A DNA stretch of 64,000 bases from RUG11237 sp045126515 (GTDB lineage Bacteria; Bacillota; Clostridia; Lachnospirales; Lachnospiraceae). The stretch's first letter is position 1. Each line of letters opens with the position of its first letter. The notes beneath the pieces were generated by a model. The model saw only the letters and a program-made list of their open reading frames with translations, made no database searches and had not been told where the DNA came from. Location: contig JBGVOM010000110.1 in assembly GCA_045126515.1 (NCBI GenBank), positions 1-64,000 on the forward strand. The letters are read 5' to 3'. A program made the position numbers and the translations under genes. Below, one piece after another: positions 20,851 to 28,018 of this stretch.

Positions 20851-22296
20851 ATGAAAAAGAGGAAATATAGAATTGCTCGTGTTACAATTATTGGGATTAT
20901 ATGTATATGCTTTATTAGTTGTTTAGTTATTCATTATGATGGAAATGTGTATACAATTGAGAGTGCAGAGGATTATGTTAAAAAAGTATGCGAAATTGGC
21001 AATGTGCCTGGAATGTCGGTAGTTGTACTAGATAGTGGGCAAGAATATTATATTAATATTGGCTATGCAGATAAAGATGAAAAGATAGGTATGACAAGTG
21101 AAGTTAGATGTGAATTGGGGTCAACCACAAAAGCGTTTACGGCACTTGCAGTTCTGCTTTTAGAACAGGATGGCAAGCTAGATAGAGGGGATTCTGTTAA
21201 AGATTACTTAGCATGGTTTCAGCCAACATATAAAGGAAAATATGTAGATATTAGAATAGAGCAGTTGTTGTGTCATACGAGTGGTATTCCGACATGGACG
21301 ATTGCAAATTTGCCAAAAGGAACAGTAAATGATGTGGAATTATTAGAAAATACAGTTAAAGGGATTCAAACTGTGGAATTGGATAATGAACCGGGAACAG
21401 TACATAATTATGCTACTATCAACTATGATGTTTTAGCGCTAATTATTGAGGAAATATCAGGGATGGCCTATGAGGAATATGTAAAGAAAAATGTGTTAGA
21501 ACCATTGGGAATGACAAATAGCTATTTCAGAACTGACGATACTAAATTAGAACAATTAGCACAGGGGCATAGATATGCATTTATGGGAGTGAGAAAGTAT
21601 GATGCTCCTACTTTTTATAGCAATACTGCGGCAGGATATTTAGTTTCTAATACAGCGGATTTGTCACTTTGGATGAAAGCCCAGATGGGAATATTGGAGA
21701 TGGAGTCAGCAGAAAGAACAGATAAATTAGAAAGAGCTATTACAGATTCACATTCATATCCTATAGAACAGGAACAACACTATTTTGCAGGTTGGAATCT
21801 ATATGATGATTATTTTTGCCATAGCGGAAACAATCCTAATTATTCATCGCAAGCTTATATTGGAAGGGCAAATGGAAAAGCTGTTTTTGTATTATCCAAT
21901 ATTTGCGGTTCAGCGTCTACAAAAGCAGCCGATGGTATATATCGTATGATGCAAGGAGAAAGTATTAAACTTGGTTTTTGGATGGAAGGTAATTCTCTTG
22001 TAGATTTGTTATGTGTTATTAGTTGTCTTGTTGAACTTTATGTAATGATTTTGTTATTTGAGCACAGAGAAAGAAGAAGGTATACAAGAATGAAAGTGTT
22101 TATTGCCGCAATAATAGCTATTATAATGGCATTAGTTCCATATATTTTGCATTACAACTATTTGACATTGATGGTTTGGTTTTCACCTTGTTTGTTAATT
22201 GCTATAGTTGGAGTCGAGATATGTTTTGCAGAATATATACTATTAAGTATAAGTCATATTCGGTGCCAAAACGGTGCCAAGAAATCATGCAAATAA
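20851..22296 (+). CDS. Membrane-bound serine hydrolase of the beta-lactamase / PBP4* fold
   Basis: 481 residues. One N-terminal membrane segment (about 8-27), an extracellular beta-lactamase (Pfam PF00144-type) domain, and three C-terminal membrane segments (from about residue 380). The catalytic SxxK is S-T-T-K in ELGSTTKAFTALA and the third motif is HSG in CHSGNNPNYSSQ. The second motif reads NYATINYD, where family members usually have Y-S-N, so the YxN Asn is Thr. Relatives are D-amino-acid peptidases or esterases rather than true beta-lactamases; substrate unknown. An extended -10 (TGGTATAAT) lies about 40 bases upstream. Its last codons run into the CGGTGCCAAAAC repeat, so the C terminus may have been replaced by element sequence. 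Confidence 0.8.
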   Translation: MKKRKYRIARVTIIGIICICFISCLVIHYDGNVYTIESAEDYVKKVCEIGNVPGMSVVVLDSGQEYYINIGYADKDEKIGMTSEVRCELGSTTKAFTALAVLLLEQDGKLDRGDSVKDYLAWFQPTYKGKYVDIRIEQLLCHTSGIPTWTIANLPKGTVNDVELLENTVKGIQTVELDNEPGTVHNYATINYDVLALIIEEISGMAYEEYVKKNVLEPLGMTNSYFRTDDTKLEQLAQGHRYAFMGVRKYDAPTFYSNTAAGYLVSNTADLSLWMKAQMGILEMESAERTDKLERAITDSHSYPIEQEQHYFAGWNLYDDYFCHSGNNPNYSSQAYIGRANGKAVFVLSNICGSASTKAADGIYRMMQGESIKLGFWMEGNSLVDLLCVISCLVELYVMILLFEHRERRRYTRMKVFIAAIIAIIMALVPYILHYNYLTLMVWFSPCLLIAIVGVEICFAEYILLSISHIRCQNGAKKSCK

Positions 22297-22382
22297 AAAC
22301 ACACCATATAAAATCAACGAAAATATGCGGATTTCAGCCATAAAAAACATAGAAAATACATCAAAAAATGCTATTCAGATAA

Positions 22383-22433
22383 CGTGAAGGTGGACGTACT
22401 GTAGGTTCAGGGCGTGTTGCTACAATCATTGAA
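22383..22433 (+). repeat. 51-bp direct repeat, copy 2 (duplicated tuf 3' end)
   Basis: Matches 20331-20381 at 50 of 51 bases, in frame for REGGRTVGSGRVATIIE, but the following codon is TTA, not a stop, and no start precedes it. Possible right attachment site or leftover of the original tuf end. Confidence 0.9.
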
Positions 22434-22453
22434 TTAAGCCTATGAAAAATATA

Positions 22454-22482
22454 TTGGCATAAACACTTTGTTTGGGTATAAT
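22454..22482 (+). promoter_or_regulatory. Promoter upstream of the AlbA_2 gene
   Basis: TTGGCA (22454-22459), 17-base spacer, TATAAT (22477-22482), giving a leader of about 130 bases. The rest of the 22434-22619 gap shows nothing else I can support. Confidence 0.65.
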
Positions 22483-22619
22483 GTATTTGATAATTATTAT
22501 GAGTAAGATTTAAATTATGTAACTCTAATTAAAGAAAAAAATTTTTCTATGGAAAAAGTGATATTAGATATTGAATAATATGTTATGATAAGGAACAGCG
22601 TTATGAAACAGAAAGCGAG

Positions 22620-24083
22620 ATGATGAAATTGGAAAATACTTTTGACCTTTCACAATTTGATGAATACAGAGAAGACAACAGAAGAGAAGTGAAAAAAGCA
22701 AATGGTGGTTTGCCAATTTCTTTGTGGGACACTTATTCTGCTTTTGCAAACTGCTATGGTGGTGTCATTATCCTTGGCGTCAAAGAAGAAAAAGATGGTA
22801 GTTGGAAAACGACTGGTCTTCAGAATGCACCCAAGTTGCGTAAGGATTTCTGGGATACTATCAATAATTCCAAGAAAGTAAATATCAATCTGTTATCGGA
22901 AGATGATGTGCAGACTTATGAAGTTGGTAACAATAAGGATGTCATCATGGTTATTTATGTGCCTATGGCAAAGAGGGAACAGAAGCCGGTGTACATCAAC
23001 AATGATATTTTCAATGGCACATTCCGTAGAAATTACGAAGGTGATTATCATTGTACTAGATTACAGGTAAAGACTATGCTTCGTGACCAGACCGAGCGAA
23101 CCATGGATATGGAAGTGTTGGATAAAGTTCCTATGGAAGATTTGAATTATGATACTATTCATGGATATCGTAACAGTCACCGTTCTTTAAAAGAGGGACA
23201 TCCCTTTGAACGTTTGAATGACTATGAGTATTTGAGAAGCATTGGTGCAGCTGCAATTTCCGATGAAGATGGACAGTTGCATCCTACGGCAGCAGGTATG
23301 CTGATGTTTGGGGATGAGTATAACATTGTGAGACACTTTCCTGAGTATTTCTTGGATTACAGAGAAGAATTAGACCCTACAATACGTTGGAGTGACAGAC
23401 TGCAGTCCAGTTCCGGCGAATGGTCCGGAAATGTGTGCGACTTTTATTTTAGGGTTTATAACAAGATTATTAAGGATGTTAAAGTGCCATTTAAAATGTC
23501 CGGTGGTGAACGTGTTGATGATACTCCGGTACACAAGGCACTCCGTGAGGCATTGGCAAACTGCTTAATTAATGCAGATTATCATGGCTTGCGTGGTGTC
23601 GTGATCAGAAAAGAGCCGGACAAGCTGGTTTTGGCAAATCCTGGTTATGTCAGAACAGGTAAAAAGCAGATGCGTCTTGGCGGAGAATCCGACCCGCGAA
23701 ACAAGGCGCTTATGAAAATGTTTAATCTTATCAATATTGGTGAACGTGCCGGAAGTGGTGTGCCGAATATTTTTAATGTTTGGGCAGATGAAGGCTGGGA
23801 AGAACCGGTCATTGAAGAAAGATTTGACCCGGATAGAACGGTGCTGTCGCTTTCGTTTGTGAAAAAACAAGCGAAGAAAACAAGCGATAAAAAACAAGCG
23901 AAGAAAACGATGGAAAACATTGAAAAAATCAGGTTTTATCTTAAGCAAAATGGAGAATCAAAAACAAGGGATATAGCAGAATATATTGGTTTAAGTCCTG
24001 CAAGAACAAGGGCATTGTTGAGCGAAATGAAAGATATTGAATCAATTGGAGGAAATAGTAATAGAACATATAAGCTTATGTAA
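22620..24083 (+). CDS. AlbA_2 / Schlafen-type regulator with GHKL-like ATPase and winged helix
   Basis: 487 residues. Residues 1-125 match the AlbA_2 (divergent AAA_4) domain: EDNRREVKKANGGLP, then FANCYGGVIILGVKEE. Residues about 300-400 look like the HATPase_c_4 domain of COG2865 regulators: ALREALANCLINADYHG and GERAGSGVPNIFNVW. A C-terminal winged helix follows (KIRFYLKQNGESKTRDIAEY). Between them sits a doubled heptapeptide KKQAKKT-SD-KKQAKKT. Family members are annotated as transcriptional regulators or RNA/DNA-binding ATPases, some in phage defence; no partner gene is seen here. ATGATG start, with a weak GAAAGCGAG site, so the exact Met is uncertain. Confidence 0.8.
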   Translation: MMKLENTFDLSQFDEYREDNRREVKKANGGLPISLWDTYSAFANCYGGVIILGVKEEKDGSWKTTGLQNAPKLRKDFWDTINNSKKVNINLLSEDDVQTYEVGNNKDVIMVIYVPMAKREQKPVYINNDIFNGTFRRNYEGDYHCTRLQVKTMLRDQTERTMDMEVLDKVPMEDLNYDTIHGYRNSHRSLKEGHPFERLNDYEYLRSIGAAAISDEDGQLHPTAAGMLMFGDEYNIVRHFPEYFLDYREELDPTIRWSDRLQSSSGEWSGNVCDFYFRVYNKIIKDVKVPFKMSGGERVDDTPVHKALREALANCLINADYHGLRGVVIRKEPDKLVLANPGYVRTGKKQMRLGGESDPRNKALMKMFNLINIGERAGSGVPNIFNVWADEGWEEPVIEERFDPDRTVLSLSFVKKQAKKTSDKKQAKKTMENIEKIRFYLKQNGESKTRDIAEYIGLSPARTRALLSEMKDIESIGGNSNRTYKLM

Positions 24084-24089
24084 GTTGTT

Positions 24090-24206
24090 TGCCTATCACA
24101 TTTGCAAGTGGTTAGACGAAGATGAGTAGTCGGTAACTAGCCTCAGTTTAGTCAGCTGTGAATGACAAGAAACCCCAGAGAGTTGTAACTCTCTGGGCAT
24201 TTTTTA
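24090..24206 (+). terminator. Terminator, possibly an IS605-type right end
   Basis: CCCAGAGAG (24174-24182) pairs with CTCTCTGGG (24189-24197) and a T-run follows (24200-24205). The preceding bases GTGAATGACAAGAAACCCC resemble the right end of IS200/IS605-family elements, where an omega-RNA scaffold overlaps the tnpB end. No tnpB is present. The terminator is clear; the IS link is tentative. Confidence 0.6.
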
Positions 24207-24320
24207 TAAATATATCGAACCAAAAGTCAAGTTATTACAATGTATAGATGTAAGGGAAGATGGAATTCGCGATACCAGATTCCCTCTGCCATGGCAATTA
24301 GGAAAGGAAACGATAGAAAC

Positions 24321-24836
24321 ATGACGATGAAAGAACTGGAAAGCTGTATTGAGGCTTACGGAAAAGATATTTATACTTTCTGCCTGCATTTAGCAGGAAG
24401 ACAAGAGCTTGCAGAGGATTTATACCAAGATACATTTCTTACAGCGGTAGAGGTAATAGAACGCATAGATAAAGAAGCAAATATGAAAAGTTATTTGTTG
24501 TCTATAAGCATTCGAATCTGGAAAAACACAAAAAGAAAATGGGCATGGAGAAACAGAATTGCGCCTACGTTAGATTTAGTAGAGAATTTTAGTACTGATA
24601 TAGCCTATGAGGAAAGAGATAGTGTTTTGGAGGATGAGAAATCAGCAGTTCTAAAATCAGCAATAGAAAAATTGCCGGAGAAGTATAAAATAATAATCCT
24701 TCTATACTATATGGAAGAGGTACCACAAGAAAAAATTGCAAAAATACTGCATCTTCCAATCGGTACCATAAAAAGTAGATTATATGCAGCTAGAAAGATT
24801 TTAAAATCAGAACTGGAGGAATATTTTCATGAGTGA
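24321..24836 (+). CDS. ECF-type RNA polymerase sigma factor
   Basis: 171 residues. Region 2: YTFCLHLAGRQELAEDLYQDTFLTA; region 4: KLPEKYKIIILLYYMEEVPQEKIAKILHLPIGTIKSRLYAARK, which is the standard sigma-70 region 4 helix-turn-helix. ATG at 24321 has an AGGAAAGGA site; the frame is open to 24240 but has no site there. It overlaps the next gene by eight bases, indicating translational coupling with its likely anti-sigma factor. Confidence 0.9.
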   Translation: MTMKELESCIEAYGKDIYTFCLHLAGRQELAEDLYQDTFLTAVEVIERIDKEANMKSYLLSISIRIWKNTKRKWAWRNRIAPTLDLVENFSTDIAYEERDSVLEDEKSAVLKSAIEKLPEKYKIIILLYYMEEVPQEKIAKILHLPIGTIKSRLYAARKILKSELEEYFHE

Positions 24837-26040
24837 TAATTTTGATGCTTTAATAAAAGATGTATTATCTAATAGAAAAGCTCCAAGCCCAGAGTTGAAT
24901 CGTCAGATTATAGTGAAGGCAAAGGAGAATAATCGTATGAAAAGTAATAACAGAATAAGAAAATCAGCTATTGTAGCAGCAAGTGTTTGCATGATTGTGG
25001 CAGGTAGTGTTACGGCGTATGCGGCATACCGATATTTAAGTCCCGCTCAGGTGGCAGAGGTTGTTTCAAATAATGGAGCGTTGATGAAAGCATTTAAAAG
25101 TGATGAAGCGGTTTTGATAAATGAAACCCAAAGCAGTAATGGCTATGATATTACATTGCTGGGGCTTGTATCAGGGAAAAATTTAGAGTTATATGTACCA
25201 GAAGATACGGCATCGGAATTGAATGAAACTCATACCTATGCAGCAGTAGCAGTCGCAAAAAGTGATGGAACAGAGATGGAATATAGAAACTTCTGCGTTT
25301 CTCCATTGATTAATGGAGTAGATTTTTCTGTGGCAAATAATGGGACAATGAATGTATTTCTTACGTGGTTTCAGCAGGATGGTGTGATTTATGAATTGAT
25401 AGAATGTGATAATCTGGAAATGTTTGCGGAGCGTGGTGTGCAGATTGGAGTTGTAGATAGTTTCGGGAATGAAAACAGTGCGTTTCAAATGGACGCTCAA
25501 AGTGGCGCTTATAGTAAGAATCCAACTTATGAAGGAACAAATGCACTATTTAATTTGCCATTAGATACTCAAAAAGCAGATCCGGAAGCTGCAGAAGCCT
25601 ATATCAAAACATTGGAGTCAGATGTAGAAAAGACAGCATCGGCATCAGATGGGGAAACAACGACATCAGATGTAGATTGGGATAAAATTCAGAAATTTAC
25701 CGATGATATTACAAAGGATAATGTTGATAAATATTTTATTCTTGATAAAGAGACGGTACTCACTGCCACTCCGGATGAAAATGGATGGATTGATTTTGGA
25801 AGTTGTTATATCAAAGAAGAGGGGTATGTGATGAATGGAGGAACAGGATATATAAAAGATATGATAGAAGATGAGAAGGATTTTAAAGTTAGTAGTTGGG
25901 CAACATCCGTGACTGACGAAGTTACTGGAAAAGCTGATTTATCGGATCTTGAGATTGATGTAATTGAGCGAAATAATGATGGAAGTTTTACAACAGCAAA
26001 ATACAGGGCAAAAGATGATTTGTCATATATTTTAGAGTGA
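24829..26040 (+). CDS. Putative membrane anti-sigma factor
   Basis: 403 residues. A short cytoplasmic N terminus (1-45), one membrane helix (about 46-66, SAIVAASVCMIVAGSVTAYA) and a large extracytoplasmic domain with no recognised enzyme motif; the layout resembles DUF4179-type proteins. The eight-base overlap with the ECF sigma gene supports an anti-sigma role, but the classical zinc-binding HxxxCxxC motif is not visible, so binding to sigma would use another fold. Signal and regulon unknown. A terminator follows (26085-26123). Confidence 0.7.
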   Translation: MSDNFDALIKDVLSNRKAPSPELNRQIIVKAKENNRMKSNNRIRKSAIVAASVCMIVAGSVTAYAAYRYLSPAQVAEVVSNNGALMKAFKSDEAVLINETQSSNGYDITLLGLVSGKNLELYVPEDTASELNETHTYAAVAVAKSDGTEMEYRNFCVSPLINGVDFSVANNGTMNVFLTWFQQDGVIYELIECDNLEMFAERGVQIGVVDSFGNENSAFQMDAQSGAYSKNPTYEGTNALFNLPLDTQKADPEAAEAYIKTLESDVEKTASASDGETTTSDVDWDKIQKFTDDITKDNVDKYFILDKETVLTATPDENGWIDFGSCYIKEEGYVMNGGTGYIKDMIEDEKDFKVSSWATSVTDEVTGKADLSDLEIDVIERNNDGSFTTAKYRAKDDLSYILE

Positions 26041-26084
26041 TTAAGTGTGGAGCAAAACAGAGTAAAAAACATCATAAACCCTTG

Positions 26085-26123
26085 AAAAAAGGCTTTGATA
26101 CGATACGTGTCAGAGCTTTTTTT
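26085..26123 (+). terminator. Terminator after the sigma/anti-sigma pair
   Basis: AAAAAAGGCTTTGATAC pairs, with G-U pairs and one bulge, to GTGTCAGAGCTTTTTTT across CGATAC; the T-run is seven long. Confidence 0.7.
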
Positions 26124-26220
26124 CAGTGTGACGATAAGTTTCTTGGCATTTGTTAAAGAAATACAGATAATAAAGCTGCGGTTCAAACAAAAAACAAAAA
26201 CGCAGAAAGGAATAAGGATT

Positions 26221-27138
26221 ATGGAATACGCAATTGAAACAATAAACCTTACCAAACAGTATGGAACAGTGAATGTTGTTAATAACATCAATCTTCATGT
26301 ACCAAAAGGTAAAATTTATGGTTTGCTTGGCAGAAACGGAGCCGGGAAAACTACAGCAATGAAAATGATGTTGCAACTGGTTCACCCCTCAAGAGGGACA
26401 ATCTGTCTGTTTGGCACAAACTATAAAGAGCAGCCACATACAATTTATAGAAAAATCGGTTCTATAATTGAAACACCGGGTTTCTATCATAATCTGACAG
26501 GATATGAAAATCTGCAGATCCTTGCCAGACTGCATGGGGGGATGGATGGAAAAAAGCTACAGGAGGCACTACAGGTTGTAGGATTAGATAAGGAAACACG
26601 AAAAGTGTTTGCTGACTATTCTTTGGGAATGAAGCAGCGTCTTGGCATTGCGGCGGCAATTATGCATGAGCCAGAATTACTGATACTTGATGAACCTATA
26701 AACGGACTGGATCCTATTGGAATTTCAGAAATTCGGTCATTTTTGTATGAATTAAGCCATAACAAAGGCATTACTATTTTTATCTCCAGTCATGTTTTAA
26801 GTGAGATTGAACAGATTGCGGATATTATTGGTGTGATGCATCAGGGGAGTCTGCTTGAGGAAGTTAACATGGCAGAACTTCATAAGCGCAATCGCAGATA
26901 TATTGAATTTGAATTATCTGACGGAAAAACAGCGGCAAAAATATTAGAAAACCAGCACCGGATTACAGATTATACAATAAAAGGAAATACAATAAAAGTT
27001 TATGACTTAACTTGTAATCCGGGGGAAATCAATAAAACTTTTGTAGAAAACGGGTTGTTGGTAGCAAAGATAAATACAGATGAAGAAAATTTAGAGGATT
27101 ATTTTTCAGGATTGATTGGAGGTGGTAGCATTGCTTAA
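26221..27138 (+). CDS. ABC transporter ATP-binding protein (BcrA/lantibiotic-immunity type)
   Basis: 305 residues. Walker A GRNGAGKTT, Q-loop region, signature SLGMKQRLG (the LSGGQ equivalent) and Walker B LLILDEPINGLDP, then the H-loop in TIFISSHVLSE. Sequence character is that of BcrA-like exporters for peptide antibiotics or lantibiotic immunity. ATG at 26221 follows AGAAAGGAATAAGG. It overlaps the permease by eight bases. Confidence 0.9.
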   Translation: MEYAIETINLTKQYGTVNVVNNINLHVPKGKIYGLLGRNGAGKTTAMKMMLQLVHPSRGTICLFGTNYKEQPHTIYRKIGSIIETPGFYHNLTGYENLQILARLHGGMDGKKLQEALQVVGLDKETRKVFADYSLGMKQRLGIAAAIMHEPELLILDEPINGLDPIGISEIRSFLYELSHNKGITIFISSHVLSEIEQIADIIGVMHQGSLLEEVNMAELHKRNRRYIEFELSDGKTAAKILENQHRITDYTIKGNTIKVYDLTCNPGEINKTFVENGLLVAKINTDEENLEDYFSGLIGGGSIA

Positions 27139-27880
27139 TCTTATTTACTGTGAATTATTAAAGTTAAAACATTCAAAAATGGTGCTTATCAGTGTTTTAG
27201 GTGTTATGTCTACGCCATTTATGATGCTTATAGAAGCTTTACAAATCCATTTTGAATATCCGGAACGTGTTTTCACATTAGATGATATTTACGATAGTAG
27301 TTTATTGTATATGATGTTGTTAACCAATATGATAATATATGTGGTAATTGCCGCATACTTATTCAGTCGCGAGTATACAGAAAGTACATTAAAAACCATT
27401 TTGCCTATACCTGTTTCAAGAATAAAATTATTACTTAGCAAATTTTGTGCCCTGTTTCTCTGGACTACTATGCTCACTTTTATAACATGGGTGGGAATAT
27501 TCATTCTTTTGGGAGGATATCATCTTGTTTTTGGTTTGGAGGGATATCATTTGATGGTTGCAGGCAGATGGCTGTTAAAATTTTTGCTTAGCAGTATGCT
27601 TATGTTTGTAATGGCTTCCCCGTTTGCTTATGTTGCACAGAAAACAAAAGGTTTTGTGGCACCTGTGATTGCCTCAGCAGTTATTGCTATGGGAAGTGCA
27701 GCCATTTGTAATCAGGACTTTGGGGCTCTCTATCCCTGGACGGCAGCTTATTTTCTGATAAAGGGGAAAATGCAAAGTACAGGTTATCCGGTTTCTTTGG
27801 GAATAGGTATCATTGTATTCGTGTCTGCCATGGGATTTTGGATGACATTGAAACAATTCAGAGAGGAAGATTTGAAATAA
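27131..27880 (+). CDS. ABC transporter permease (ABC-2 type)
   Basis: 249 residues, six hydrophobic segments. N-terminal LLNLIYCELLKLKHSKMVLISVLG is typical of BcrB/YhcI-type ABC-2 permeases, as is the DDIYDSSLLYMMLLTNMI region. TTG start five bases after GGAGGTGG is favoured over the TTG at 27116, which overlaps the site. Partner of the ATPase ahead; with the preceding ECF sigma/anti-sigma pair it may form a cell-envelope stress and detoxification unit. Confidence 0.85.
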   Translation: MLNLIYCELLKLKHSKMVLISVLGVMSTPFMMLIEALQIHFEYPERVFTLDDIYDSSLLYMMLLTNMIIYVVIAAYLFSREYTESTLKTILPIPVSRIKLLLSKFCALFLWTTMLTFITWVGIFILLGGYHLVFGLEGYHLMVAGRWLLKFLLSSMLMFVMASPFAYVAQKTKGFVAPVIASAVIAMGSAAICNQDFGALYPWTAAYFLIKGKMQSTGYPVSLGIGIIVFVSAMGFWMTLKQFREEDLK

Positions 27881-27937
27881 TGAGAATAATTTTCCATGTT
27901 CTAAAAAGCAATAACACAAACCTGTGGTAGTAAAATA

Positions 27938-27966
27938 TTGTAAAAGAAAGCAAAGCAAGGTATAAT
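27938..27966 (+). promoter_or_regulatory. Promoter for the hybrid kinase gene
   Basis: TTGTAA (27938-27943), 17-base spacer, TATAAT (27961-27966), 52 bases before the likely ATG. Confidence 0.6.
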
Positions 27967-28018
27967 AAATTTAGTGGACTGGTTTTGGGGAGACAAAGAC
28001 TATATAAGGGGGAATATT

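Larger units (their letters stand above)
20382..22382 (+). mobile_element. 2.0-kb insert bracketed by the tuf 3'-end duplication
   Basis: The stretch between the two tuf-end copies carries a tuf terminator, a truncated tnpV, and a beta-lactamase-fold gene. Both ends contain a CGGTGCCAAAAC-type 20-mer (20470-20489 and 22261-22280, 18/20 identical). No integrase is present, so this would be a decayed element or the remnant of a larger one. An ordinary tandem duplication followed by divergence is the alternative. Confidence 0.5.

Noticed and set aside
22383..22433. A second tuf gene
   Set aside because: Only the last 17 codons are present, without start, domains or stop in frame.
24829..26040. 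Zinc-binding anti-sigma (ZAS) domain
   Set aside because: No HxxxCxxC motif in the N-terminal 45 residues; only position supports an anti-sigma role.
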